In this document: piece by piece, positions 44,690 to 53,228 of the stretch
How the letters are laid out: every line of letters begins with the position of its first letter
Numbering within the stretch: position 1 is the first letter of the stretch
From: Cupriavidus campinensis
Lineage (GTDB): Bacteria; Pseudomonadota; Gammaproteobacteria; Burkholderiales; Burkholderiaceae
Assembly: GCF_905397395.1 (NCBI RefSeq)
Contig: NZ_CAJPVH010000001.1
Coordinates: forward strand, 186,001 to 250,000
DNA length: 64,000 bases
Direction of reading: 5' to 3'
Position numbers and translations under genes: made by a program
The notes under the pieces: generated by a model
What the model was told of the DNA's origin: nothing
Database searches by the model: none
The model's input: the letters and a program-made list of their open reading frames with translations, nothing else

Positions 44690-44732
44690 CTTGGTGGCCA
44701 GCGCCCCTGGCCGACTAAACCAAGGTATGAAT

Positions 44733-44767
44733 TGCGCAAACCATTTGACACCGTGCGCAACCGTTTG
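44733..44767 (+). promoter_or_regulatory. Direct repeats upstream of the AraC gene
   Basis: TGCGCAAACCATTTG (44733-44747) and TGCGCAACCGTTTG (44754-44767) are near-identical and lie 21 bases apart, two helical turns, about 100 bases before the AraC-family start. Direct half-sites at this spacing are what AraC-family proteins bind, so autoregulation is likely. Confidence 0.68.
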
Positions 44768-44863
44768 TAGGGCTATTCGGCCCTCTTTGCCTGATATACC
44801 TTGAAGCCATGCTGGGTCTAGCGGCCCGGAACCGCTTCAACGTTCAGTTCAAAAGGGGCCGTC

Positions 44864-45811
44864 ATGCATCACGCTTCGCTCATCCCGGTCAGTACCGCCC
44901 GCCCGTCCGCGCCACCAGGGCTCATCGGCGCCGAGCAGCAGTGGCGCGCACCCTCCCACGACACGGGCGCCCAGATCCCGGTCTCGCGCTGGACGCTCGA
45001 GCCCAGCGAACCGCTCCAGGTCTACCACCCCGGCGCCGACACCCACCACTGCATCGCCATGAACCTGCGCTGCACCACGCTGGCGTTCGTGCATGCAGGC
45101 CGGCCGCTGGTGGACGGGCGCATCACCGCCGGCGCGGTGCAGGTGACCGCGCCGGGCGTACCGGTACGCGCCACCTTCCAGGCGCCCGCCGACGTGCTCC
45201 ACCTGTATGCCACGCAGGCGGTGCTGGCCGAATGCCACGCCGACCTGTTCGATCGCCCCCATGCCGGCGACATCGTGCTGGACTCGCCCAGGCTGCTGCA
45301 GGACCCGGCGCTCGAGCGGCTCGGCCAGGCCCTGGCGATGACGCAGGTGCAGGACGCCGGCGCGAGCCGCATCTTCGTGGAGAGCGTGAGCCTGGCCATC
45401 GTCTCGCGCCTGGTGGCGCGGCACTTCCAGGCCGGTGCGACGGAAGCCACGGGCGGCAGCCTGGCGCCGCTGCCGCCGTGGCGCCTGCGCCGCGCCACCG
45501 ACTACATCGACGCTCATTTGTCCGAAGCGATTGGCCTGGCCGATATCGCGCAAAGCACCGGCCTCACGCGCATGCACTTCGCGGCGCAGTTCCGTCGCGC
45601 CACCGGCCTGCGTCCGCACGAATACCTGCTGCGGCGGCGCGTGGAACACGCGCAGTCGCTGCTGACCGCCACCGGCCAGACGATTCTCGACGTGGCCATG
45701 CATTGCGGCTTCCGCTCGCAATCGCACTTCACCACCGTGTTCAAGCGCTTTGTGGGCGAAACCCCCTACAACTGGCGCGTGAAACGCAGCCTGGAACGCA
45801 AGGCCGCCTGA
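44864..45811 (+). CDS. AraC-family transcriptional regulator (AraC_binding_2 type)
   Basis: A 315-residue regulator. Residues about 35-200 form an AraC_binding_2-like sensor domain. Residues about 205-310 are the double HTH, with RATDYIDAHLSEAIGLADIA, STGLTRMHFAAQFRRATGLR and the second helix AMHCGFRSQSHFTTVFKRFV. The start ATGCATCACGC at 44864 is used. The DUF3331 gene follows 31 bases later and may be in the same transcript. The candidate operator repeats at 44733-44767 suggest self-control. Confidence 0.92.
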   Translation: MHHASLIPVSTARPSAPPGLIGAEQQWRAPSHDTGAQIPVSRWTLEPSEPLQVYHPGADTHHCIAMNLRCTTLAFVHAGRPLVDGRITAGAVQVTAPGVPVRATFQAPADVLHLYATQAVLAECHADLFDRPHAGDIVLDSPRLLQDPALERLGQALAMTQVQDAGASRIFVESVSLAIVSRLVARHFQAGATEATGGSLAPLPPWRLRRATDYIDAHLSEAIGLADIAQSTGLTRMHFAAQFRRATGLRPHEYLLRRRVEHAQSLLTATGQTILDVAMHCGFRSQSHFTTVFKRFVGETPYNWRVKRSLERKAA

Positions 45812-45842
45812 GCGGCCGTCGCCCTCAACCCGGAGCCCCATC

Positions 45843-46268
45843 ATGCTTGCAGACAACCTCGTGACAGACCAGGTTGCGCCGACGCGCAACCGCCCCGACC
45901 CCTGGCAGCAGGCACTCGGGCTGCTGTTTGCGCAGCCCGACCAGCCCGCCGGCAGCGCCATGTCCTACCATCGCTGCGGCCGCCAGGACCTGGCCGGCGT
46001 GCTGATCCGCATCATCGACCTGCCCGATGCGCACACCGCCGTGCTGTCGTGGAACGATGCCACCCACTGCCGCTACGGCGAGCAGCAATGGGGCACCGCC
46101 TTCGCGCGCGTGGCGGGCTTCTGCGCCATGAGCGGCCGCGAGATCGAGCCCGGCGATGCCATCTACAAGCCCCGGCCGCAGCGCCCCCGTGCGCGCAATG
46201 CCGATGCGATGATCCTGGCCGAAGTCCTGCTGGCGCAGTCCGTGGTGGCCGCCGTTGCGGCGAGTTAA
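45843..46268 (+). CDS. DUF3331 domain-containing protein
   Basis: A 141-residue protein resembling DUF3331, a family found mostly in Burkholderia and Cupriavidus. Visible elements are DPWQQALGLLF, the beta-rich AVLSWNDATHCRYGEQQWGT, and a core around GFCAMSGREIEPGDAIYKPR with basic residues after it. The CxxSG and GD pattern looks like a small beta-barrel or zinc-ribbon-like fold. No signal peptide is present. The function is unknown; it may be regulated together with the AraC gene before it. Confidence 0.75.
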   Translation: MLADNLVTDQVAPTRNRPDPWQQALGLLFAQPDQPAGSAMSYHRCGRQDLAGVLIRIIDLPDAHTAVLSWNDATHCRYGEQQWGTAFARVAGFCAMSGREIEPGDAIYKPRPQRPRARNADAMILAEVLLAQSVVAAVAAS

Positions 46269-46428
46269 ACCTAAGGATGAGGCCGCGCAACGAATGCGCT
46301 ATCGGCGGCGACGGATGTACAAATGATTTCCGGGGCGTGAGTCTCTAAGCTTGATTCCAGGCAGCCGGCAATGCGCGGCGCGCCGCCAGGAAACCAAAAG
46401 CTGCACCCTCACTGATGGAGAGATTCCC

Positions 46429-46737
46429 ATGACCACACGCACCCAACGCACCCAACGCACCCTCGCCGCAACCGCCCTGCTCGTGCTGGGCAGCCTCGGC
46501 AGCTTCGCCACCGTGGCCCACGCCAGCGTCAGCTCGCCGCGTGACCCGTACACCGATGGTGCCCGCGTCGATTCGCCGCGCGACCCCTACACCGATGGCG
46601 CCCGCGTGGATTCGCCGCGCGACCCGTACACCGATGGCGCGCGCTTCGATCAATCCGTGGATGCCGCCGCCAGGCTGCAACTGGCCGGGCGCGACCTGAC
46701 CGGTGTCTCGGCCTCGCCCGAGAAGTCGGACGCCTGA
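46429..46737 (+). CDS. Small exported protein with three 13-residue repeats
   Basis: A 102-residue protein. A Sec signal (RTLAATALLVLGSLGSFATV) ends near AHAS. It is followed by three copies of a 13-residue unit with the core SPRDPYTDGARVD. The tail LQLAGRDLTGVSASPEKSDA is unlike the repeats. Small periplasmic proteins of this sort with a DPYTDGA motif recur in Burkholderiales; their role is unknown. The start at 46429 follows a GAGA-type ribosome site. No partner genes are obvious apart from the small protein just downstream. Confidence 0.72.
   Translation: MTTRTQRTQRTLAATALLVLGSLGSFATVAHASVSSPRDPYTDGARVDSPRDPYTDGARVDSPRDPYTDGARFDQSVDAAARLQLAGRDLTGVSASPEKSDA
46534..46650 (+). repeat. Three 39-base tandem repeats in the small exported protein gene
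   Basis: Units of 39 bases at about 46534-46572, 46573-46611 and 46612-46650 are over 85 percent identical and keep the frame. They encode the SPRDPYTDGARVD repeat. Confidence 0.88.
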
Positions 46738-46759
46738 GTCCAGGCCCCCGGAGCCCATC

Positions 46760-46912
46760 ATGCCCATCCAGACCTCGACGATGCCCGCCCAGCACGTGTC
46801 CTATCCCGCCCATATCACGTGGCGCGAACGCAAGCTGATTTGCTGCTGGATTGGGGTCTGCACCGCCTGCTGCGGCATGGCGGCCCTGATCTCGGCGTGG
46901 GGGCCGGCCTGA
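46760..46912 (+). CDS. 50-residue membrane protein of unknown function
   Basis: ATG at 46760, 22 bases after the repeat-protein stop. The product has a polar N-terminus and one Cys-rich hydrophobic helix (LICCWIGVCTACCGMAALIS) ending AWGPA. The short distance and direction suggest it shares a transcript with the preceding gene. No homologue is recognised. It is convergent with the FixJ-like gene, whose stop is 10 bases away. Confidence 0.5.
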   Translation: MPIQTSTMPAQHVSYPAHITWRERKLICCWIGVCTACCGMAALISAWGPA

Positions 46913-46921
46913 CGCGACGGC

Positions 46922-47575
46922 TTACTGCGAAGCGTCGGACGTCATCCCGAGCGCTTCGGCCTTCAGCACGAAGTCGGCCAGCGAGCGCGAACCCATCTTC
47001 TTCATGGCCTGGCCGCGGTGGATCTTCACCGTGATCTCGCTCAGGCCCAGGTTCGCCGCGATCTGCTTGTTCATCAGCCCGCGCACCACCTGGGCCATGA
47101 CTTCCCGTTCACGCTGGGTCAGCGTGGCATAGCGCTGGCGCAAGTCCGCGCTCGACTGGTCGGCCACGCGCCGCTGCGCGTCGCGCGCCAGGGCGCTGTT
47201 CACGGCGTCCAGCATGTCCTGGTCCCGGAACGGCTTGGCGAGGAAGTCCGTCGCGCCCGCCTTCATCGCCTTGACCGACATGGCGATGTCGCCATGCGCC
47301 GTCATGAAGACGATGGGAATGCTGATCTGGCCCGCGCCGATCTGCTCCTGCACGGCCAGGCCGCTCAGGCCCTTGAGCCGGACATCGAGGATCAGGCAGC
47401 TTGGCGTATCGGGCCGCTCGCACGCCAGGAATTCCTGCGCGGAGGCAAATGTCTGCACCTGGTGGCCCACGGAGCGCAGCAGCATCGCCACAGCAACCCG
47501 CATCGACTCGTCGTCATCCACCACATAGACCACGCCACCTGCCACCTCGTTGGCGGCGCCCGACTCATTGCCCAT
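46922..47575 (-). CDS. FixJ/LuxR-type response regulator
   Basis: A 217-residue regulator. The receiver spans residues about 14-128, with acidic patch VVDDDES, phosphoacceptor LILDVRLKGLSG and Lys in FLAKPF. A LuxR/FixJ helix-turn-helix is at about 150-205 (LTQREREVMAQVVRGLMNKQ). The ATG at 47575 lies inside the end of the histidine kinase gene (11-base overlap), so kinase and regulator are made together. The FixJ-like pairing with a PAS kinase suggests redox, oxygen or aromatic-compound sensing. Confidence 0.93.
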   Translation of the reverse strand: MGNESGAANEVAGGVVYVVDDDESMRVAVAMLLRSVGHQVQTFASAQEFLACERPDTPSCLILDVRLKGLSGLAVQEQIGAGQISIPIVFMTAHGDIAMSVKAMKAGATDFLAKPFRDQDMLDAVNSALARDAQRRVADQSSADLRQRYATLTQREREVMAQVVRGLMNKQIAANLGLSEITVKIHRGQAMKKMGSRSLADFVLKAEALGMTSDASQ

Positions 47576-49118
47576 GTTCGCTCCCTGCTTCCGCGGCGTG
47601 CCGAAGCGCCGCGCATTCGCCGTCCGCCGCATCGGCCAGATGCAACGGCAGCATGATGTGGAAGGCCGCGCCGCCCTCGGGCGGCGAGTCGGCCCAGATG
47701 CGGCCCCCGTGCGCCTCCACGATGGAGCGGCAGATCGACAGGCCCATGCCCATGCCCTCGGCCTTGGTGGTGAAGAACGCGCTGAACAGCCGGTCGGCAT
47801 CTTCCGGCGCGATGCCCTTGCCGGCGTCCCGCACGGTGACCTGCACCTGGCGCGACTCGGCCAGCGCGGTGTTGACCCAGAGCCTGCGGGGACGGCCAGC
47901 GCCTTCCATTGCCTGCACCGCGTTCATCAGCAGGTTGATCAGCACCTGCTGAAGCTGCACGCGGTCGCCGCAGATCATCGCGTCCGGAAGCGTCAGGTCG
48001 ATCACCGATTCCACATGGTGATCCTGCAGCTCGCGGCGCATCAGTTCGATCGATTCCCGCACCAGGCTGTCAAGCGCAGTCTCGGCGTAGACCGGATCGC
48101 GCTTCTGCGCCATCGAGCGGATCTGCCGGATGATGTCGCTGGAGCGCCGTGCATCGCGGATCATCTGGTCGATGGACTGGGTGGCCTCGCCGACGTCCGG
48201 TTGCGGCCGGTTCAGCCAGCGCAGCGCGGAATCCCCACAGGTGACGATGGCCGCAATCGGCTGCGTCACCTCGTGGGCGATGGACGCCGCGAGCTCGCCC
48301 AGCGTGGTCATGCGCATCACATGCGCGAGTTCGGTGGAGGTGCGCTGCAGCGCCTGCTGGGTCTGGACGGCCGTGGTGATATCCATCAGCGCGCCCACGT
48401 ATTCGGTATAGTCCGGCGCCGCCGCGCGCCGGCGCGACACCAGGTGCACGTGCTTGATCGTACCGTCCGGCATGCGCAGCCGATGCCGCACGTCGATCAG
48501 CGGTGCGCCCCGGCGCATCTGGTCGCGCACTGAGACCACCAGCGGCAGGTCTTCCGGATGGGCGCGTGCCAGGATCAGGTCCGCGGCGGGCGTCACGGTG
48601 CGGTCGTAGCCGAAGATCCGGTAGGCCTCGTCGGACCACGTCATGGTGTCGTCGGGCACGCGCATGGCGATACTGCCGGTCTGGCTCAGCTGCTGTGCCT
48701 CCGCCAGGAAGGCTTCGCTGCGCGCGAGCGCCGCCTCGGCCGTGGCGCGGATCTGCATCTCTTCCTGCAGCTGGGCCGTCTTGGCAAGATTGCGCATGGC
48801 CAGTAGCGAGGTACTGGCCACCGCCAGCAGGCTGAACACGCAGCGCGCCAGCGGGCCGGCGTCCTCGGTGACCGTGCGCTGAAACAGGAAGGCGAAGATG
48901 GTCAGTACGGCGCAGCCGATGGCCGAATACAGCGTGGCCTGCTGCGAGCCGGTGGCGGCCACCAGCAGCACGACCACAACATAGAGCACCGCCACGGCAA
49001 TCGTCAGCGGCGTCAGGATATCGATCAGGAAAATCGCCAGCGTCAGCAGGGCCGCCAGGGCCAGCAGCGCGCGCGGATTCTCGGATTTCGGCCTGTGCAC
49101 GGCGGTTGGCTGGGACAT
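47565..49118 (-). CDS. PAS-domain sensor histidine kinase (FixL/TodS-like)
   Basis: A 517-residue membrane kinase. Residues about 15-105 hold four hydrophobic helices with short loops. A coiled segment with QLQEEMQIRATAEAALARSE follows, then a PAS domain at about 140-265 (SQTGSIAMRVPDDTMTWSDE, RIFGYDRTVTPAAD). The H box is LAASIAHEVTQPIAAIVTCG near residue 280. The ATP-binding N and G boxes include LINLLMNAVQAMEGAG and VRDAGKGIAPEDADRLFSAF, then GMGMGLSICRSIV. It phosphorylates the FixJ-like regulator encoded next. No heme-ligating His is evident, so the PAS signal is open. Confidence 0.92.
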   Translation of the reverse strand: MSQPTAVHRPKSENPRALLALAALLTLAIFLIDILTPLTIAVAVLYVVVVLLVAATGSQQATLYSAIGCAVLTIFAFLFQRTVTEDAGPLARCVFSLLAVASTSLLAMRNLAKTAQLQEEMQIRATAEAALARSEAFLAEAQQLSQTGSIAMRVPDDTMTWSDEAYRIFGYDRTVTPAADLILARAHPEDLPLVVSVRDQMRRGAPLIDVRHRLRMPDGTIKHVHLVSRRRAAAPDYTEYVGALMDITTAVQTQQALQRTSTELAHVMRMTTLGELAASIAHEVTQPIAAIVTCGDSALRWLNRPQPDVGEATQSIDQMIRDARRSSDIIRQIRSMAQKRDPVYAETALDSLVRESIELMRRELQDHHVESVIDLTLPDAMICGDRVQLQQVLINLLMNAVQAMEGAGRPRRLWVNTALAESRQVQVTVRDAGKGIAPEDADRLFSAFFTTKAEGMGMGLSICRSIVEAHGGRIWADSPPEGGAAFHIMLPLHLADAADGECAALRHAAEAGSEHGQ

Positions 49119-49306
49119 GCTCGGGGTGGCTCCTCGGGGGACTTCGCGGTTTCAACTACCGCTGGCCGTCGGCAGTGTCTTGCGGGGCGGTCGCGTGCAC
49201 AGTCGTGGTGCGGGCGGGCACGGATGTGCCATCGATCCACCTTGGATGTGTGCGCAGGAATTATACATAGCAGGTGGCAGAAGTGACGTACGGCAGGGTA
49301 CGGCAC

Positions 49307-49687
49307 TTATGCGTTGGGTGCCGCCTTGCCGATCCGGTCCAGGCACGCCTGCAGCGCGGCACCGTCCACCGGCTTGCTGAGGAAGGACAGCGCACCGTTC
49401 ATCATCGCCTGCCTGCGCGTGGCTTCCACGGAAAACGCGGTGATGAAGATCACGGGCACGTGTACGCCGGCTTCGGTCAGCCGGCGATGCATCTCGATGC
49501 CGGTGATGCCGGGCATCTGGACATCGGAGATCACGCAATCCACCTCGGCCGCACAGCCGGAGTTCAGGAACGCCGTGGCGGTGTCGAAAAGGATGACTTC
49601 CCACCCCAGGGAGCGAACCAGGCGCGATGTGGCGACCCGGACAGAGTCATCGTCGTCGACGATGGCCAGTAACTGTTTGTTGTGCAA
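49307..49687 (-). CDS. Single-domain response regulator
   Basis: A 126-residue stand-alone receiver. Acidic patch AIVDDDDS, phosphoacceptor CVISDVQMPGITGIE and conserved Lys in FLSKPVDG are all present, so it should be phosphorylated. There is no output domain. It lies 188 bases upstream of the kinase gene in the same direction and could be a second target or a phosphate sink of that kinase, as with FixK-type or CheY-like helpers. Confidence 0.9.
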   Translation of the reverse strand: MHNKQLLAIVDDDDSVRVATSRLVRSLGWEVILFDTATAFLNSGCAAEVDCVISDVQMPGITGIEMHRRLTEAGVHVPVIFITAFSVEATRRQAMMNGALSFLSKPVDGAALQACLDRIGKAAPNA

Positions 49688-49783
49688 AGCGACTACCTCG
49701 ACCCGACTGAAACACGCAGCGATGCCCGGAGCGACATGCCGGGATGCGTGCAGGCATGATACGAGGCCCGCTCCGGCGGCGTA

Positions 49784-49801
49784 ACTATATGTATGTATAG
49801 T
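49784..49801. promoter_or_regulatory. AT-rich dyad between the receiver and dps genes
   Basis: ACTATA (49784-49789) and TATAGT (49796-49801) flank TGTATG in a strikingly AT-rich island within GC-rich DNA. It lies about 100 bases before the receiver gene start and 160 before dps. It could be an operator or a -10 region for either gene. Confidence 0.5.
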
Positions 49802-49961
49802 CTGGCCCGGCTCCCCCCCGGCCCGGCGCGCCAGCGTGCGTTATCGACAATTCCGGGGCCGGGCGGCAACGGCGGCGCGGCATGCAGCCCGATCATGGCG
49901 GCAAGACACCCCGAGCCTTGCCCGGATTCCCCCGAATGTTTCCCGATCGCCAGGAGCCATG

Positions 49962-50459
49962 ATGCCCGCGCCCTCCCTCGTCACCGCCACCGTCGCCCCG
50001 TCCGTCCCGGACGCCAAGGGCGTCGCCGCCATCGCCGCGCACCTGAACCCGCTGCTCGCCGATGTCTTCGCGCTCTACCTGAAGACCAAGAACTTCCACT
50101 GGCACATGTCCGGCCCGCACTTCCGCGACTACCACCTGATGCTCGACGAGCAGTCGGCGCAGATCTTCGCCATCACCGACGACATCGCCGAGCGGGTGCG
50201 CAAGCTCGGCACCACCACGCTGCGCTCCATCGGCGACGTGACCCGCCAGCAGCGCCTGCGCGACAACGACGCCGACCGCGTGGCTCCGCGCGACATGCTG
50301 GCGGAACTTCGCGCCGACAATCTGCAACTGGCCGCAATCATGCTCGACGCCCATGGCGTCTGCGACGACCACGGCGACGTGGCCACCGCGAGCCTGCTGG
50401 AGAACTGGATCGACGAAGCCCAGCGCCGCGCCTGGTTCCTGGCCGAAGCCAGCGAGTAA
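49962..50459 (+). CDS. dps: Dps-family DNA-binding ferritin
   Basis: A 165-residue Dps protein that stores iron and protects DNA during oxidative stress. The ferroxidase site is visible in KNFHWHMSGPHFRDYHLMLD and the following Glu/Asp stretch EQSAQIFAITDDIAERVRKL. The C-terminal helix includes GDVATASLLENWIDEAQRRA. The ATG at 49962 is 5 bases after AGGAG; the ATG three bases earlier is too close. A Lys-poor N-terminus suggests weaker DNA binding than in E. coli Dps. A ferritin-like and a hemerythrin gene follow nearby. Confidence 0.93.
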   Translation: MPAPSLVTATVAPSVPDAKGVAAIAAHLNPLLADVFALYLKTKNFHWHMSGPHFRDYHLMLDEQSAQIFAITDDIAERVRKLGTTTLRSIGDVTRQQRLRDNDADRVAPRDMLAELRADNLQLAAIMLDAHGVCDDHGDVATASLLENWIDEAQRRAWFLAEASE

Positions 50460-50477
50460 CTCGCGCCAAAGCCGCGC

Positions 50478-50501
50478 CAGATGTTGCAGCCGTAACATCT
50501 G
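50478..50501 (+). repeat. Inverted repeat 18 bases after dps
   Basis: CAGATGTT (50478-50485) and AACATCTG (50494-50501) are perfect 8-base arms around GCAGCCGT. There is no U-tract. It may stabilise the dps 3' end or be an operator for the next gene. Confidence 0.55.
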
Positions 50502-50590
50502 CTCACCATGGCGTAACCCACTGTAATGCGCCGCAGGGCATGATGGCTCCCATCGAGCAAGGCCGATCATCGGCCGACAAGGAGCCCGAC

Positions 50591-50986
50591 ATGCGCCAAT
50601 CGATTCGTTACACCGGTATTGCCGTTCTCTGCGCCGCCATGCTGGCCGCCGGGCCGGCGTCGGCCCGCGGCCGCCATCACGGTGGCGGCGGGTCAGACGG
50701 CGCGGTGGCTGCGCTGGCCGTGGGCGCCATCGCGGCGCTGGCCATCGGCGCGGCGGTCTACAGCCAGCCCGTGGTAGCTGCGCCGGCGCCGGTCTACGCG
50801 CCGCCGCAACCGGTGGCCTACGCCGCCCCGCAGGTGCCGCCGGGCTACTGCTACAGCAACTACCAGCGTGCCTACGTGCCATGCGCGCCGGCTGCCCCGG
50901 TGGGCTACGGGCAGGTCGAGTACGCGCCCTACCAGCGGGGTTACGACCAGGGTTACAACCCGGGTTACAGCCGTTCGGGCTACTGA
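50591..50986 (+). CDS. Pro/Tyr/Gly-rich exported protein
   Basis: A 131-residue protein. The signal peptide ends near PASARGRHH. A hydrophobic Ala/Gly segment (VAALAVGAIAALAIGAAVYS) follows, then a Pro/Ala/Tyr-rich part with VYAPPQPVAYAAPQ and the ending GYNPGYSRSGY. Two Cys in YCYSNYQRAYVPC may form a disulfide. Such proteins occur in the envelope of Burkholderiales and are of unknown role. The ATG at 50591 follows a GGAG site by a few bases. Confidence 0.75.
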   Translation: MRQSIRYTGIAVLCAAMLAAGPASARGRHHGGGGSDGAVAALAVGAIAALAIGAAVYSQPVVAAPAPVYAPPQPVAYAAPQVPPGYCYSNYQRAYVPCAPAAPVGYGQVEYAPYQRGYDQGYNPGYSRSGY

Positions 50987-51189
50987 TCTCCCACTCCCCG
51001 CAAATCCCGCCCCGAACTGCATGCCGATTGGCAGGCCGCTGGCGGGTTGTAGGACCGAACCCGATAGCAGAATGGGGCACGGGCTGACGCCGCGCGGCGT
51101 GTGCGGAACTCTAAGATAGATACGCACCAATTCCCCACGTCTGTCCCCCTACAAGTCCCCGCTCACGGTTGGCAAAGGAGTCCATCACA

Positions 51190-51726
51190 ATGCAATCCCA
51201 ACCCTTCCTCACCGACATCAAGACCCTGCGCGAACGTGCCCGCAAGAAGATCGAAGACGGCGCCGTCACCGAGGGCTACGATGGCGACCGCAACACCGTG
51301 ATCGAGTTGCTCAATACCGCACTCGCCACGGAAATCGTCTGTGTGCTGCGCTATCGCCGCCACTATTTCATGGCCAAGGGCCCGAACTCGAAGAGCGTTG
51401 CCGACGAATTCCTCGCACATTCCAACGAGGAGCAAGGCCACGCCGACCAGATCTCCGAGCGCATCGTCCAGCTGGGCGGCGAGCCCAACCTGTCGCCGGA
51501 CGGCCTGCTGACGCGCAGCCATTCGGAGTACAGCGAGGGGGACGACCTCGCCAGCATGATCCGCGAGAACCTCGTGGCCGAGCGGATCGCGATCGACAGC
51601 TATCGCGAGATCGTCCAGTACCTGGGCGACAAGGACCCGACCACACGCCGCATGATGGAAGAGATCCTGGCCGTGGAGGAAGAACACGCCGATGAGCTGG
51701 CCGATCTGCTCGCGAATCAGGGTTGA
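51190..51726 (+). CDS. Ferritin-like (bacterioferritin-type) diiron protein
   Basis: A 178-residue four-helix ferritin-like protein. The diiron ligands are visible as Glu in ALATEIVCVLRYRRHYFMAK, ExxH in FLAHSNEEQGHADQIS, Glu in NLVAERIAIDSYREIVQYLG, and ExxH in LAVEEEHADELADLL. No Met at the heme-binding position is obvious, so a heme-free form is possible. The ATG at 51190 follows an AAAGGAG site. It may store or oxidise iron, in keeping with dps and the hemerythrin gene on either side. A bidirectional terminator separates it from the latter. Confidence 0.9.
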   Translation: MQSQPFLTDIKTLRERARKKIEDGAVTEGYDGDRNTVIELLNTALATEIVCVLRYRRHYFMAKGPNSKSVADEFLAHSNEEQGHADQISERIVQLGGEPNLSPDGLLTRSHSEYSEGDDLASMIRENLVAERIAIDSYREIVQYLGDKDPTTRRMMEEILAVEEEHADELADLLANQG

Positions 51727-51769
51727 AGGCGAAAAAGCGGATTAAACACCACGTATCGCAACCCTAAGA

Positions 51770-51800
51770 AAGGCCCATCCGTCATGGATGGGCCTTTTTC
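51770..51800. terminator. Bidirectional terminator between ferritin-like and hemerythrin genes
   Basis: AGGCCCATCC (51771-51780) and GGATGGGCCT (51786-51795) form a perfect 10-base stem with loop GTCAT. Five T follow on the plus strand, and the opposite side is also T-rich in the minus direction. The two convergent genes end on either side. Confidence 0.92.
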
Positions 51801-51815
51801 TCTCCGCGCCGAGGG

Positions 51816-52280
51816 TCAGACCGTCACGCCTTCCAGCTCGTGCTTGCGCTCCTCAAGCTGCGCCGCCACGGCCTTCAGGTCGATCTTGGCCTGGATCACG
51901 GCCTTGAACAGCTCGCCTTCCTCTTCCTCCACGTGGTGCCCGACGTACTCGGTCAGCACCTTGTAGTTGGCGTCGAGCATGTCCTTGTCGCCAGACTCGA
52001 TCTTCGCGATCAACGCCTTGGCCACCATGTGCTCCACCTTGGCTTCATCCAGCATGTCGTCGATCTTGTCCGAAACCCCGCGCAGGGCCGGGTAGAAGAT
52101 CTCTTCCTCGATCTGGGCGTGAATGGTCAGCGCGTGGCAGGTTTCCGCCGCAATCGACTGCTTGGCGCTGTCCTGTTTGGCTTCCTCGAACTGCTTGAAC
52201 AGCTTCTTGACGGCGCGGTGGTCGTCCAGCAACAGGCTCAGGGCCGGGCGCTGGCCGACCGGGATCTTGGATTTATCCAT
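51816..52280 (-). CDS. Hemerythrin-like domain protein
   Basis: A 154-residue four-helix protein with the hemerythrin ligand pattern: His in LLLDDHRAVKKLFKQFE, HxxxE in LTIHAQIEEEIFYPAL, HxxxxH-type in KVEHMVAKALI and the final YVGHHVEEEEGELF. It would bind a diiron centre and oxygen, NO or iron; close relatives help with iron or stress handling. It is convergent with the ferritin-like gene. No signal peptide is present, so it is cytoplasmic. Confidence 0.9.
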   Translation of the reverse strand: MDKSKIPVGQRPALSLLLDDHRAVKKLFKQFEEAKQDSAKQSIAAETCHALTIHAQIEEEIFYPALRGVSDKIDDMLDEAKVEHMVAKALIAKIESGDKDMLDANYKVLTEYVGHHVEEEEGELFKAVIQAKIDLKAVAAQLEERKHELEGVTV

Positions 52281-52460
52281 GATGACTCCTCGTTCTGTGG
52301 GGTTTTGCGGGGTAGGTAGCGGACATGCGAAAACGGGTCCGTGGACCGGTTCTGCAAAAGCCGTTCCCGACCCGCCCGGCGCCGCAACATCGGCGCGCGG
52401 CGGGGGCGGGGCGCACCTGCTACGCGTAAAACTTGCCGGCGAACGTAGGGATCGAGGCGG

Positions 52461-53015
52461 TCAGCCTTGCCGTGGCCGCGACGGGGGCCGCGACGGGGGC
52501 TGCTTGGGGGGCCGGGGCGCCAGCCGGGCGATGACCTCGGCGTGGTCCGGATGGGCGGCGGCCAGCGCCGCCGCGTCGGCCAGTTCGAACTCGCTGAACT
52601 CGAACCCGGGCGCCACCGTGCAGCCCACCAGCGAATAGCCGCCGGCGTAGCCCGCCACGCGCTCGGCCGCGAACCAGCAGCCGGCCGGCACCACCGCCTG
52701 AAACGCGGTGCCGGCGTCGTGCAGGGGGTTGCCGAGGTGGTGGGTGTGCAGCCGGCCTGCGCCATCGATCACATGCACGTCGAGCGGCTCGCCGGCGTAG
52801 AAATGCCAGCCTTCGTCCGCGCGGATGCGGTGCCACGCCGAATACGCGTCATCGCAGAGCAGGTAATAGATGGCCGTGGAGGCCGAGCGCGCCGCGCCAT
52901 CGGCCCGGCGGACCCGCGCGGCGTCCCGGTACGTCTCCCGGTAGAATCCCCCCTCCGGATGGGGCACAAGGCCGAGGTCCTGGATCAGGCGGTGATGGGG
53001 CGCGGTCGGTTGCAT
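52461..53015 (-). CDS. DUF985 cupin protein
   Basis: A 184-residue cupin of the DUF985 family. The start MQPTAPHHRLIQDLGLVPHP runs into EGGFYRETYRD, the family signature, then YYLLCDDAYSAWHRIRADE, HFYAGEPLDVHVI and GYSLVGCTVAPGFEF. These form a double-stranded beta-helix. The C-terminus has a Lys/Arg/Pro-rich extension (RPPKQPPSRPPSRPRQG) encoded by a repeated CCCCGTCGCGG-like motif. The function of DUF985 is unclear; epimerase or isomerase roles have been suggested for cupins. Confidence 0.88.
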   Translation of the reverse strand: MQPTAPHHRLIQDLGLVPHPEGGFYRETYRDAARVRRADGAARSASTAIYYLLCDDAYSAWHRIRADEGWHFYAGEPLDVHVIDGAGRLHTHHLGNPLHDAGTAFQAVVPAGCWFAAERVAGYAGGYSLVGCTVAPGFEFSEFELADAAALAAAHPDHAEVIARLAPRPPKQPPSRPPSRPRQG

Positions 53016-53228
53016 GGCAGGAAGCGGCCCAATCGGGGCCGAAAGACGTGGACGAGGCGCTTATTGTCCATGAGGTCTATCGGATTTGTCCGATGATCGA
53101 TGGCATCGGCCCGCCGCCGATTGCAGGAATCGCCAAGACAGCCGATTTCCGCCCCGCTACGCTGCCAGACAATCCCCCCAATTGCGGCCAATGCCGGCCG
53201 CCCCGGAATCTGATCGAGTACTGCTCCC

